Of a DNA stretch of 64,000 nucleotides, positions 18,969 to 28,104 are shown piece by piece. Below the pieces are notes generated by a model, which had not been told where the DNA came from, searched no databases, and saw only the letters and a program-made list of their open reading frames with translations. The stretch's first letter is position 1. Each line of letters starts with the position of its first letter. Source of the stretch: Clostridia bacterium (lineage in GTDB: Bacteria; Bacillota; Clostridia; Oscillospirales; Acutalibacteraceae); assembly GCA_017554405.1 (NCBI GenBank), contig JAFZIK010000020.1:22948-86947 (forward strand), given 5' to 3'. The translations under genes were made by a program, and so were the position numbers.

Positions 18969-20057
18969 ATGGACGTTATAAAGCAGATCTGCCCGATACT
19001 GAGTGAATTTCGTTTGGGCGGCAAAATAGAGGCGGTGCGCCCCTACGGAAACGGGCACATAAACGATACCTTTTTGGTTGAAACATCCGGAGCCAACCCC
19101 GCAAAATACATATTCCAGCGGGTAAACCCCAACGTTTTCAAAAAACCCGTTCAGGTGATGAAAAACATCGAAAAGGTAACGGCGTTTTTAAAGGTCCGCT
19201 CGGATAGCGAACGCGAGGTTTTATCGCTCGTGCCGACGCTTGAGGGCAACACCTATTATGAGGACAAGGATAAAATCGTTTGGCGTGTATACAAATATAT
19301 CGATAATTCGATATGCCTTGATATAGTTGAAGACCCCGCCGACTTTTACGAGTGCGCCTTTGCCTTCGGCTCGTTCCAGAAGAATCTTTCAAACTTCCCA
19401 GCCGATACGCTTTATGAAACAATACCCGATTTTCATAACACCCCCTCGCGCTACGGCGATTTTCTGCGCGCGGTAAGCGAAAACAGATCGGGCAGAGCGG
19501 ATACCGCAAAAGACGAGATCGAATTTGTTAAGGCGCGGCAGAGCTTTTATTCCTGCCTGATAGACGCCGAAAAGCGCGGCGACCTGCCGCTTCGCGTTAC
19601 CCATAACGATACCAAATCCAATAACGTTATGCTGGATATAGCCACAAGAAAAGCGCTTTGCGTTATCGACCTTGATACCGTGATGCCGGGCTATTCGGTA
19701 ACCGATTTCGGCGATGCGATACGCTTCGGCGCCTCTACCGCGGCGGAGGATGAACCCGATCTTGATAAGGTGCATTTCGATATCGAACTTTACCGCGCCT
19801 ATATGAAGGGTTTTCTTGACGGCTGCGGCGGCAAACTTAAAAACAGCGAAATAATGCTCCTGCCCGAGGGCGCAAAAATGATGACGATCGAATGCGGTAT
19901 GCGCTTTTTGGGCGACTATATAAACGGCGATACATATTTTAAGACCTCCTATCCCGAGCACAACCTCGTTCGGGCGCGGACCCAGCTAAAGCTCGTTCGC
20001 GAAATGGAGGAACAGTGGGAAGAAATGAAGAAGGAGGCGGCAAAATACTGCCTTTGA
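18969..20057 (+). CDS. Sugar 1-kinase of the aminoglycoside phosphotransferase family (NahK-like)
   Basis: 362 residues. APH-fold kinase: NGHINDTFLV is the nucleotide-binding loop, VTHNDTKSNNVMLD the catalytic loop and VIDLDTVMPG the metal-binding aspartate. The HINDTFxV and NDTKxNNVM wording matches N-acetylhexosamine 1-kinases, which phosphorylate the anomeric position of GlcNAc/GalNAc. Start ATG at 18969 lies 5 bases after AGGTGA; the longer frame would overlap the upstream gene. Placed between a putative glycosidase and an aldose epimerase, which fits sugar salvage. Confidence 0.8.
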   Translation: MDVIKQICPILSEFRLGGKIEAVRPYGNGHINDTFLVETSGANPAKYIFQRVNPNVFKKPVQVMKNIEKVTAFLKVRSDSEREVLSLVPTLEGNTYYEDKDKIVWRVYKYIDNSICLDIVEDPADFYECAFAFGSFQKNLSNFPADTLYETIPDFHNTPSRYGDFLRAVSENRSGRADTAKDEIEFVKARQSFYSCLIDAEKRGDLPLRVTHNDTKSNNVMLDIATRKALCVIDLDTVMPGYSVTDFGDAIRFGASTAAEDEPDLDKVHFDIELYRAYMKGFLDGCGGKLKNSEIMLLPEGAKMMTIECGMRFLGDYINGDTYFKTSYPEHNLVRARTQLKLVREMEEQWEEMKKEAAKYCL

Positions 20058-20067
20058 TAAAAAGCTT

Positions 20068-20919
20068 ATGATTACCTTAAAAAACGAATTTATAACGGCA
20101 AAAATAAACGAGCTCGGAGCCGAGCTTAAGAGCCTTAACGCCTGCGGCACCGAGTATATATGGAACGGCGACCCGAAATACTGGGCGTGCTCCTGCCCCG
20201 TGCTGTTCCCGATATGCGGGGGATTAAAGGATGATAAATTCACCTTCGGCGGCAGAGAATGGACCCTTAAAAAGCACGGCTACGCCCGCCATAAGACCTT
20301 TAGCGTAGAGAGCAGCGGCGATACTTCGGCTGTGTTTTTAAGCGTTTCGGACGAAGATACAAAGGCGCAGTTCCCCTTTGATTACGAGCTTCGCATAATC
20401 TACACCCTATCGGGCAAAACACTTAAAATAGACTATTCGGTAAAGAATAAATCAAACGGAAATATGTATTTCAGTATAGGCTCGCACGAAGGGTATTTTA
20501 CCCCCGAGGGCGTGGAGGAATACGACGTTTTATTCCCGCAAAAGGAGACTCTCGAGCGCCTTACCGTGGACGGCAACCTTTTAAACGGCAAAGCCGTGCC
20601 GGTAATAAAGGAAAGCGATACCCTGCCGCTTAAAAAGGAATATTTTTATGACGACGCGCTTATATTCAAAGGCATAAAATCGCGCTCGGTCACCCTTAAA
20701 AACCGAAACGGCGGCAGAAGCGTAACGGTTGATTTTCCGGACGATAAATATTTTCTTATCTGGCAGAACCCCGGCGCGCCCTACGTTTGTTTGGAGCCCT
20801 GGAGCGGTATTCCCGACAGCGTGGATTCCACCGGCGATATCAGGGAAAAAGAGGGTATAATAACCCTCGGCGGCGGATGCGAGTATTTCCATACCCATTC
20901 TATAACAGTAAACTTATAA
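20068..20919 (+). CDS. Aldose 1-epimerase family protein (LacX-like)
   Basis: 283 residues. Galactose-mutarotase-like beta sandwich beginning with LKNEFITAKINELGAELKSL. Histidine in KHGYARHKTF and a C-terminal glutamate in CLEPWSGIPDS are the probable catalytic pair. It would speed anomer exchange of a sugar or sugar phosphate, matching the neighbouring anomeric kinase. Start ATG ten bases after the kinase stop. Confidence 0.88.
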   Translation: MITLKNEFITAKINELGAELKSLNACGTEYIWNGDPKYWACSCPVLFPICGGLKDDKFTFGGREWTLKKHGYARHKTFSVESSGDTSAVFLSVSDEDTKAQFPFDYELRIIYTLSGKTLKIDYSVKNKSNGNMYFSIGSHEGYFTPEGVEEYDVLFPQKETLERLTVDGNLLNGKAVPVIKESDTLPLKKEYFYDDALIFKGIKSRSVTLKNRNGGRSVTVDFPDDKYFLIWQNPGAPYVCLEPWSGIPDSVDSTGDIREKEGIITLGGGCEYFHTHSITVNL

Positions 20920-20940
20920 AACCGTAAGGAGCGGAATAAT

Positions 20941-21888
20941 ATGTATAGACTCGGAATCGATTTAGGCGGCACAAACATAGTTGCGGGCATAGTTGACGAA
21001 AACTTTAAGATCGTATCGAAAGCACAGATGAAAACCGAGGTCCCCCGCCCGGCGGAAGCCATTGCCGACGATATGGCGGCGGCGGCTTTAAAGGCGGCGA
21101 ACTTTGCGGGAGTTACCCTTGACGAAATAGACAGCTTCGGCATAGGCACCCCCGGTTCGGTCCGGCAGGCGGACGGAGTTATTGTTTACGCCAATAATTT
21201 AGGGTTTAACGACGTTCCGATAGCCGATATGATGTTTGCGCGCACCGGAAAAAGGTTTTCGGTAGCCAATGATGCCGACAGCGCGGCATACGGCGAATTT
21301 ATCGCCGGCGCCGGCAAGGGAACAAGGGATTTTGTTATGATAACGCTCGGCACCGGCGTTGGCGGCGGCATTATAATCGACGGCAAGATACGCTCCGGCT
21401 TTAACGGCGCGGGCGGCGAGCTCGGGCATACCGTTATACAGATGAACGGCGAGGCCTGCACCTGCGGGCGGGACGGCTGCTTTGAAGCGTATGCCTCGGC
21501 AACGGCGCTTATCCGCCAGACCAAGCAGGCGATGATCAAGAATTCCAGCAGTATCATGTGGGATATATGCGACGGCGACCTTTCAAAGGTAAACGGGCTT
21601 ACCCCGTTTGACGCAATGCGCTCCGGCGATGAGACCGGCAAAAAGGTGGTCGATACCTACATAAGCTACTTAAGCGTTGGTATCACCAACATAATAAACA
21701 TTTTCCAGCCCGAGGTGTTCTGCATAGGCGGCGGCGTTTCCAAAGAGGGCGATACCATAATCAAGCCGCTTGAAAGAATAGTTCACAGCGATAACTACGC
21801 AAGAAGCATAGAAAAGAAAACCGTTATAAAGGCGGCTCAGCTCGGCAACGACGCCGGTATAATCGGCGCGGCTTATATAGGCAAATAA
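20941..21888 (+). CDS. ROK family glucokinase-like sugar kinase
   Basis: 315 residues. The N-terminal LGIDLGGTNIVAGIVDE binds ATP phosphates; GTGVGGGIIIDGKI and the zinc motif GEACTCGRDGCFEAYAS (CxCGxxGCxE) mark the ROK family. Probable glucokinase or N-acetylmannosamine/ManNAc-type kinase. As the fourth gene of the sugar cassette it could phosphorylate the second monosaccharide released. Ribosome site AAGGAG precedes the ATG. Confidence 0.9.
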   Translation: MYRLGIDLGGTNIVAGIVDENFKIVSKAQMKTEVPRPAEAIADDMAAAALKAANFAGVTLDEIDSFGIGTPGSVRQADGVIVYANNLGFNDVPIADMMFARTGKRFSVANDADSAAYGEFIAGAGKGTRDFVMITLGTGVGGGIIIDGKIRSGFNGAGGELGHTVIQMNGEACTCGRDGCFEAYASATALIRQTKQAMIKNSSSIMWDICDGDLSKVNGLTPFDAMRSGDETGKKVVDTYISYLSVGITNIINIFQPEVFCIGGGVSKEGDTIIKPLERIVHSDNYARSIEKKTVIKAAQLGNDAGIIGAAYIGK

Positions 21889-21929
21889 AGCCGCGAGTAT
21901 CAGCCATAAAATCATAAAAGGGTGTTTTT

Positions 21930-22826
21930 ATGAACGGGTTTATAAAACTCCTTACCGAAAACAGAATATCCTTTTCGGAAAACGAGCCGATGAGCAGGCA
22001 CACCACCTTTAAGATAGGCGGCAACGCCGATATCTTCGTAACGGTAAAAACCGAAGAGGAGCTTATCCTCGCGGCAGGCGCCGCAAAGGCGGCGGGCGTT
22101 CCGTTTTTTATCTGCGGCAGGGGCTCGGACCTTCTTGTATCGGATAAAGGCATAGAGGGTGCGGTCATATGCTTAAGCGGTATGGAAGGCGTTGCAATAA
22201 ACGGCGATACGGTAACGGTATCTGCGGGGCAGAGTATGGTCGGTATGTGCTTAGCGCTTCAAAAAGCCGGGCTTTCGGGCTTTGAGTTTGCCTACGGCAT
22301 ACCCGGCACGGTGGGCGGCGCGGTTTATATGAACGCCGGCGCATACGGCGGCGAAATAAAGGATAATATCGTTTCGGCGCGATTCCTTACCGCCGAGGGC
22401 GAAATAAAGGAAATAAAAAAGGAAGATATGCGCCTTGCCTACCGCACTAGTATTTTTCAGCAAAACGGCGGCGTTATCCTATCGGCTGTCTTCCGCTTCG
22501 AAAAAGGCGATAAGGCGGAGATCTTTAATAAAATGGAGGACTATATGTCCCGCAGGAAGGCAAAACAGCCGCTCGAATACCCGAGCGCCGGCAGCGTTTT
22601 CAAGCGCCCGGAGGGCAACTTTGCCGGAGCGCTTATAGAAAAAAGCGGGCTTAAAGGCGAACGGTGCGGCGGCGCTATGGTAAGCGATAAGCACTGCGGC
22701 TTTATAGTAAACACCGGCGGCGCTACCTGCGCCGACGTAATGCGACTTATAGAAAAAATACAGGAAAAGGTCCTGGCGGAAAGCAAGGTAAAGCTTGAAC
22801 GCGAGGTCATATATGTCGGCAGGTGA
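21930..22826 (+). CDS. murB: UDP-N-acetylenolpyruvoylglucosamine reductase
   Basis: 298 residues. FAD- and NADPH-dependent second step of UDP-MurNAc synthesis. FAD motifs GRGSDLLV and GIPGTVGGAVYMNAGAYGGE, with the catalytic serine in PSAGSVFKRP. Type II MurB, the usual Firmicutes length. It begins the murB-rapZ-whiA group. Confidence 0.96.
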   Translation: MNGFIKLLTENRISFSENEPMSRHTTFKIGGNADIFVTVKTEEELILAAGAAKAAGVPFFICGRGSDLLVSDKGIEGAVICLSGMEGVAINGDTVTVSAGQSMVGMCLALQKAGLSGFEFAYGIPGTVGGAVYMNAGAYGGEIKDNIVSARFLTAEGEIKEIKKEDMRLAYRTSIFQQNGGVILSAVFRFEKGDKAEIFNKMEDYMSRRKAKQPLEYPSAGSVFKRPEGNFAGALIEKSGLKGERCGGAMVSDKHCGFIVNTGGATCADVMRLIEKIQEKVLAESKVKLEREVIYVGR

Positions 22827-22831
22827 AAAGC

Positions 22832-23698
22832 ATGAATCTCGTTATAGTTACCGGGCTTTCGGGCGCCGGAAAATCTCAGGCGGCAAACGCCCTTGAGGAT
22901 ATGGGGTATTACTGCGTAGATAACATACCCCCGGCGATCATCCCCGCGTTCGTAGATCTTTCAAAAAGGGAGAGCGAGGGTCTTTCAAAGCTGGCTGTTG
23001 TTACCGATATCCGCGGCGGCAATATGTTTGCCGAGATAGAAAAGGTTTTAGACGATCTCAAGAAATCCGGTATTGATTATAAGATCCTGTTTTTAGACGC
23101 TTCGGACGACGTGCTCATACGCCGTTACAAGGAGAACCGCCGCAAACACCCGCTATGCGATATGGAGAACGTTTCTCTCTCGGACGCGGTTCGGCTTGAA
23201 AGGAAGCGCCTTTCAAAGATCCACGCCGCGGCGGATTTTGATATCGATACAAGTCTTATATCAAGCGCACAGCTTAAAAGCATACTTACCGATACCTTTT
23301 TAAAAAGCGCCGAAAGCGGACTTAGAATTCTATGCACGTCCTTCGGTTTTAAATACGGCATAGACGTTGACTCGGACCTGGTGTTCGACGTGCGCTGCCT
23401 GCCAAATCCGTTCTACGTTGATGAACTTAAGGAAAAAACCGGCCTTGATAAGGCGGTAAGCGATTACGTTATGGACAGCCCCGAAAGCGAGGAGTTTTTG
23501 GCGCGCATAACCGCCTTTGCCGATTTTTCGATACCGCTTTACATAAAAGAAGGCAAAAGCCAGCTCGTTATCTCCTTCGGCTGCACCGGCGGCAAGCACC
23601 GCTCGGTCACCTTCGCCGAGCTTTTATGCCGCCACCTCAAGGAAAAGGGTTATAATGCGAGCGTGATCCACAGAGATATTAACAAAACACAGGTGTAA
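22832..23698 (+). CDS. rapZ: RNase adapter / nucleotide-binding protein RapZ (YvcJ)
   Basis: 288 residues. Walker A GLSGAGKS lies at about 8-15 and the C-terminal GCTGGKHRSV loop is the family signature. In E. coli the protein guides RNase E to a small RNA controlling GlmS; in Bacillus the YvcJ role is less clear. The start ATG at 22832 is preferred over the GTG at 22823 that overlaps the murB stop. The yvcK gene that normally sits between rapZ and whiA is missing here. Confidence 0.93.
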   Translation: MNLVIVTGLSGAGKSQAANALEDMGYYCVDNIPPAIIPAFVDLSKRESEGLSKLAVVTDIRGGNMFAEIEKVLDDLKKSGIDYKILFLDASDDVLIRRYKENRRKHPLCDMENVSLSDAVRLERKRLSKIHAAADFDIDTSLISSAQLKSILTDTFLKSAESGLRILCTSFGFKYGIDVDSDLVFDVRCLPNPFYVDELKEKTGLDKAVSDYVMDSPESEEFLARITAFADFSIPLYIKEGKSQLVISFGCTGGKHRSVTFAELLCRHLKEKGYNASVIHRDINKTQV

Positions 23699-23700
23699 AG

Positions 23701-24594
23701 ATGTCTTTTTCATCCGATATCAAAACAGAGCTTTGCGCTTCAAGACCGGCGGAATGCTGTAAAATGCCGCTTACATACGGTTTTTTGCTTTTCAGCCGGT
23801 CGTTTTCGGTGGGAAGCATAAAAATGCAAACCTCGACCGAAGCCGTGGCGCTCTTTTTTAAAAAACTGATAGGCGAGGTCTACGGCGCCGAATGCGAAGT
23901 TTTAAAAAGCGAGGGCAAGCATCCGGTTTGGCGGCTTGTTATCCCCGACGAGGCGGACCGCCTTAAACTGCTCGCCTCGGTAGACTTCGGCATTCACGAG
24001 GGCAAGATAAACCGCGAGGCGTTCTCGCGCGAGTGCTGCCGCGCAAGCTTTATAAAAGGCGCTTTTCTCGCCTGCGGACAGATAAGCGACCCGGAAAAGT
24101 CCTTCAGAGTGGATTTTCTTATCCGCGATAAGGAGCGCGCCGAGGAATTCCGCGGGATACTTAAGGAAAAATTCATCGAAACGAACATTTCGGCGCGGCA
24201 AAACGGCTATTCGGTTTACATAAAGCGTAACGAGATGATAACCAATCTTTTAACCCTCATGGGCGCATCGGGCAGAAGCCTTGAGCTGATCGAGGCAAGC
24301 ATACTCAAAAGCGTTAAAAACAATATGAACCGCGCCCGCAACTGTGACAGTGCCAACCTTGACCGTATGGTGGAGGCGTCTCTCAACCAGCGCAGAGCGA
24401 TAGACTGGCTCGATAAAAAAGGCATCCTTGACACCCTGCCGGACGAGCTTGTTGCGACCGCGCGGCTTCGCCGCGATAACCCGGACGCCTCGATAAAGGA
24501 GCTCTCCGCCATCTGCGGCAACGTAAGCGTTTCGGGGATTAACCACCGGCTTAATAGATTAGTGGATATATACCGGCAAAAATCGGGAAAATAA
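23701..24594 (+). CDS. whiA: DNA-binding protein WhiA
   Basis: 297 residues. N-terminal LAGLIDADG-like domain (CRASFIKGAFLACGQISDP) and C-terminal helix-turn-helix (LDRMVEASLNQRRAIDWL; ELSAICGNVSVSGINHRLNRL). WhiA influences cell division and chromosome segregation in Gram-positives. Begins 2 bp after rapZ. Confidence 0.95.
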   Translation: MSFSSDIKTELCASRPAECCKMPLTYGFLLFSRSFSVGSIKMQTSTEAVALFFKKLIGEVYGAECEVLKSEGKHPVWRLVIPDEADRLKLLASVDFGIHEGKINREAFSRECCRASFIKGAFLACGQISDPEKSFRVDFLIRDKERAEEFRGILKEKFIETNISARQNGYSVYIKRNEMITNLLTLMGASGRSLELIEASILKSVKNNMNRARNCDSANLDRMVEASLNQRRAIDWLDKKGILDTLPDELVATARLRRDNPDASIKELSAICGNVSVSGINHRLNRLVDIYRQKSGK

Positions 24595-24609
24595 AGGAGG
24601 TGCGGCGGC

Positions 24610-27600
24610 ATGGCGTTCTCTCATCTTCATCTTCATACCCAGTATAGTCTCTTGGACGGCTGCTGCCGTATCGGCGATCTGCTTGACAGGGCGACGGCTC
24701 TCGGTCAGACCTCGGTGGCTATGACCGATCACGGCGTTATGTATGGCGCGATCGAGTTTTATAAAGAGGCGAAAAAGCGCGGCATCAACCCGGTTATCGG
24801 ATGCGAGGTCTACGTTGCGCCGCGAAGCCGCGCCGATAAACAAAAGGGACCCGACAGCGAATACAGCCACCTTGTTTTGCTTTGCGAAAACAACGAGGGC
24901 TACGAAAACCTTATAAAAATGGTATCGTTTTCCTTTACCGAGGGCTTCTACTCAAAGCCGCGGGTGGATAAGGAACTGCTTAAAAAATACCACGGCGGCA
25001 TTATCGCCCTTTCCGCCTGCCTTGCGGGCGAGATACCGAAAGCCCTGCTTGCCGGCGATTACGACGGTGCGCGCGAGCGCGCCAAGTGGTATCGCTCGGT
25101 TTTCGGCGAAAACAACTTCTTTTTAGAGCTTCAGAACCACGGTCTGCCCGAGCAGGCACGGATCAACCCCTATATTTTAAAGCTTTCAAAAGAGCTTGGC
25201 ATAAAGACGGTCGCCACCAACGACGTTCACTACATAAACCGGGACGATGCGTTTATGCACAAGGTTCTTTTGTGCATACAAACAGGCAGCAAAATAAACG
25301 AAAAAAACCCGATCGAATTCAAAACCGAGGAGTTTTTCCTCAAAAGCGAGAAAGAAATGCTCGAAGCCTTCCCCGATTGCCCCGAGGCGGTTGAAAACGC
25401 CGCCGCGGTCGCGGAACGCTGCCGCGTTGAATTCGAATTCGGCAAAATAAAACTGCCCTATTTCGATACCGGCGGCGAGGATCATTTTGAGTATTTCAGC
25501 CGCCTTTGCCGCGAGGGCTTTTTAAAACGCTACGGCGAGAATCCCCCCGAGGGCGCGAAAGAGCGCCTTAACTACGAGCTTTCGGTAATAAGCAAAATGG
25601 GATACGTTGATTATTATCTTATAGTGGGCGACTTTGTAAACTACGCCAGGACCCACGGTATCCCGGTAGGGCCCGGGCGCGGCTCGGGTGCCGGAAGTAT
25701 AGCGGCATATTGTATTGGTATAACCGGTATCGATCCTATTAAATACGATCTTCTCTTCGAGCGGTTTTTGAATCCCGAAAGGGTATCTATGCCCGATTTT
25801 GATATAGATTTCTGTTACGTTAACCGCCAAAAGGTGATAGATTACGTTATCGAAAAATACGGCGAGGATCACGTTGCGCAGATAGTGACCTTCGGCACAA
25901 TGGCGGCGCGCGCCGCCGTGCGGGACGTTGGGCGCGCAATGGATATCCCCTATGACTTTTGCGACCGCCTTGCAAAGCTTGTTCCCCACCGGCTCGATAT
26001 GACTATCGAGCTCGCGCTCTCCCTTTCAAGTGATCTGCGCGCGCTCTACGATTCGGACGAGCGGGCAAAATCCCTGCTCGATATGGCGATGAAGGTGGAG
26101 GGTATGCCCCGCCACGCCTCTACCCACGCGGCGGGCGTGGTTATATCCGACCGCCCGGTAAGCGATTACGTTCCGCTATCCCTTAACGATAACGCGGTAG
26201 TGACCCAGTATACAATGACCGCCCTTGAAGAACTGGGACTCTTGAAAATGGACTTTTTGGGGCTTCGCAACCTTACGGTCATAGCGGACTGCGAAAAGGC
26301 GATAAGAAAGCGGACGCCCGACTTTTCGGCGGAAAAAATACCGCCAAACGACCCCGAGACCCTTAAAATGATGGGGAAAGGCGATACAAACGGCGTGTTC
26401 CAGTTTGAATCGGAGGGTATGAAGAGCGTTCTTACCCGCTTCGGCCCGCAAACGATAGAGGACCTCATAGCCATAATATCGCTTTACCGCCCCGGTCCTA
26501 TGGATTCGATACCAACCTATATCCACAACCGCCACCACCCCGAGGACGTTAAATACGCAACCCCGCTTTTAGAGCCGATACTGCGGGTCACCTACGGCTG
26601 CATAGTTTATCAGGAACAGGTAATGCAGATATTCAGGTCGCTTGCCGGATATTCGCTCGGGCGCGCCGATATAGTGCGCCGGGCCATGGCAAAGAAAAAG
26701 CACGACGTTATGGCAAAGGAACGCGACGCTTTTATCTACGGCGAAAAAGACCAAAACGGCAATATAACGGTGGAAGGCGCCGTGCGGCGCGGCGTTCCCG
26801 AAGCGGTAGCGAAAAAGATATTCGACGAGATGTCGGCGTTCAGTTCCTACGCCTTCAACAAATCCCACGCGGCGGCTTACGGTTATCTCGCCTATATAAC
26901 GGCATATTTAAAATGCCATTATCCTAAAGAATACTTTGCGGCGCTGCTTACGAGCGTGCTCGATTCATCCGATAAGATCGCCCTTTACACCGGAGAATGC
27001 AAATCCGCCGGCATAAAAATACTGCCGCCCTCGGTAAACGAGAGCGACGAGGGCTTTACCGCCACACCCGAGGGGGTGCGCTTCGGGCTTTTAGCGGTCA
27101 AGAATTTAGGCAGGGTGCTTATCGAAAAGCTTATCTCCAACCGGGAAACCAACGGAAAATACGAAAGCTTTTATGATTTTTGCGCCCGCAATTACGGCAG
27201 GGAGCTTAACCGCCGCGCCATAGAGGGGCTTATTAAAAGCGGGGCGCTCGATAACCTCGGCGCAAACCGGCGCAGTATGCTCTTTTCTCTTGATAAGGTG
27301 CTGGCGGTGCTTGACGAGGAAAACCGTTTTCACAGCGAGGGTCAGATAGGTCTTTTTGACGACGGCGAGGAAAAACGGGAGGTAGAACTGATCACTGCCG
27401 CGGAAATGCCGGCGGAGGATCTTTTAAAACTCGAAAAACAGGCGACCGGTATGTATCTTTCGGGTCACCCTATGGCGCAGTATACCGCCGCGGCAAAACG
27501 GCTCGGCTGCACACCGGTAATAAACATAATCTCGGGCAGGGTGCGCGACGGCAGCCGCGTTCGCGTTGCGGGTATACTTGATTCTATAGGCGTGCGCCAG

Positions 27601-28041
27601 CTTAAAAACGGAGGTATGCTTGCCTCGGCACGCATAGAGGACGTTACCGGCGCCGCCGACGTAACTGTTTTTGCCGCCGCATACGAGGCATACCGGCAGC
27701 ATCTTACCGAGGACAGCGCGGTGCTTTTATCCGGCAGGATAAGCGAGCGCGAGGACCGCGACACCGAGATAATCTGCGAAAGTATAAGCCCCATTGAAGA
27801 AGACCTCGAAAAAGCGCCCGAGCAAATGCTTAAAATAAGGGTAAGCAGTATGCGCGGCGCGGATTTCCTGGCGGCTAAACGTATTCTTGAACGTTTCCAC
27901 GGAAGCACGCCGGTCACGGTGTTCTGCCGCGATACCGGCAAGCGCTTTTCGGCGCCCGAGCGGCTGTTCGTTCAAAACAGCGAAAAGCTTATAAGCGAGC
28001 TTAAAGGGCTACTGGGCGAAAAAAACGTAAAGAGCGAATAA
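24610..28041 (+). CDS. dnaE: DNA polymerase III subunit alpha, DnaE type
   Basis: 1143 residues. PHP domain at the N-terminus (HLHTQYSLLDGCCRI), polymerase palm with PDFDIDFCYVNR and GPGRGSGAGSIAAY, thumb and fingers (AFNKSHAAAYGYLAY), and a C-terminal OB fold (VAGILDSIG). There is no proofreading exonuclease insert, so this is DnaE and not PolC; Clostridia normally have both. Start ATG follows AAGGAGG. Confidence 0.96.
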   Translation: MAFSHLHLHTQYSLLDGCCRIGDLLDRATALGQTSVAMTDHGVMYGAIEFYKEAKKRGINPVIGCEVYVAPRSRADKQKGPDSEYSHLVLLCENNEGYENLIKMVSFSFTEGFYSKPRVDKELLKKYHGGIIALSACLAGEIPKALLAGDYDGARERAKWYRSVFGENNFFLELQNHGLPEQARINPYILKLSKELGIKTVATNDVHYINRDDAFMHKVLLCIQTGSKINEKNPIEFKTEEFFLKSEKEMLEAFPDCPEAVENAAAVAERCRVEFEFGKIKLPYFDTGGEDHFEYFSRLCREGFLKRYGENPPEGAKERLNYELSVISKMGYVDYYLIVGDFVNYARTHGIPVGPGRGSGAGSIAAYCIGITGIDPIKYDLLFERFLNPERVSMPDFDIDFCYVNRQKVIDYVIEKYGEDHVAQIVTFGTMAARAAVRDVGRAMDIPYDFCDRLAKLVPHRLDMTIELALSLSSDLRALYDSDERAKSLLDMAMKVEGMPRHASTHAAGVVISDRPVSDYVPLSLNDNAVVTQYTMTALEELGLLKMDFLGLRNLTVIADCEKAIRKRTPDFSAEKIPPNDPETLKMMGKGDTNGVFQFESEGMKSVLTRFGPQTIEDLIAIISLYRPGPMDSIPTYIHNRHHPEDVKYATPLLEPILRVTYGCIVYQEQVMQIFRSLAGYSLGRADIVRRAMAKKKHDVMAKERDAFIYGEKDQNGNITVEGAVRRGVPEAVAKKIFDEMSAFSSYAFNKSHAAAYGYLAYITAYLKCHYPKEYFAALLTSVLDSSDKIALYTGECKSAGIKILPPSVNESDEGFTATPEGVRFGLLAVKNLGRVLIEKLISNRETNGKYESFYDFCARNYGRELNRRAIEGLIKSGALDNLGANRRSMLFSLDKVLAVLDEENRFHSEGQIGLFDDGEEKREVELITAAEMPAEDLLKLEKQATGMYLSGHPMAQYTAAAKRLGCTPVINIISGRVRDGSRVRVAGILDSIGVRQLKNGGMLASARIEDVTGAADVTVFAAAYEAYRQHLTEDSAVLLSGRISEREDRDTEIICESISPIEEDLEKAPEQMLKIRVSSMRGADFLAAKRILERFHGSTPVTVFCRDTGKRFSAPERLFVQNSEKLISELKGLLGEKNVKSE

Positions 28042-28048
28042 ATCTTTC

Positions 28049-28077
28049 TTGAACTTTAATATTTATTGTTGTATAAT
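28049..28077 (+). promoter_or_regulatory. Promoter of pfkA
   Basis: TTGAAC (28049-28054), 17-bp spacer, TATAAT (28072-28077), about 27 bp ahead of pfkA. Confidence 0.75.
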
Positions 28078-28104
28078 TATTCAGTTGATTTTGGAGATGA
28101 TATT

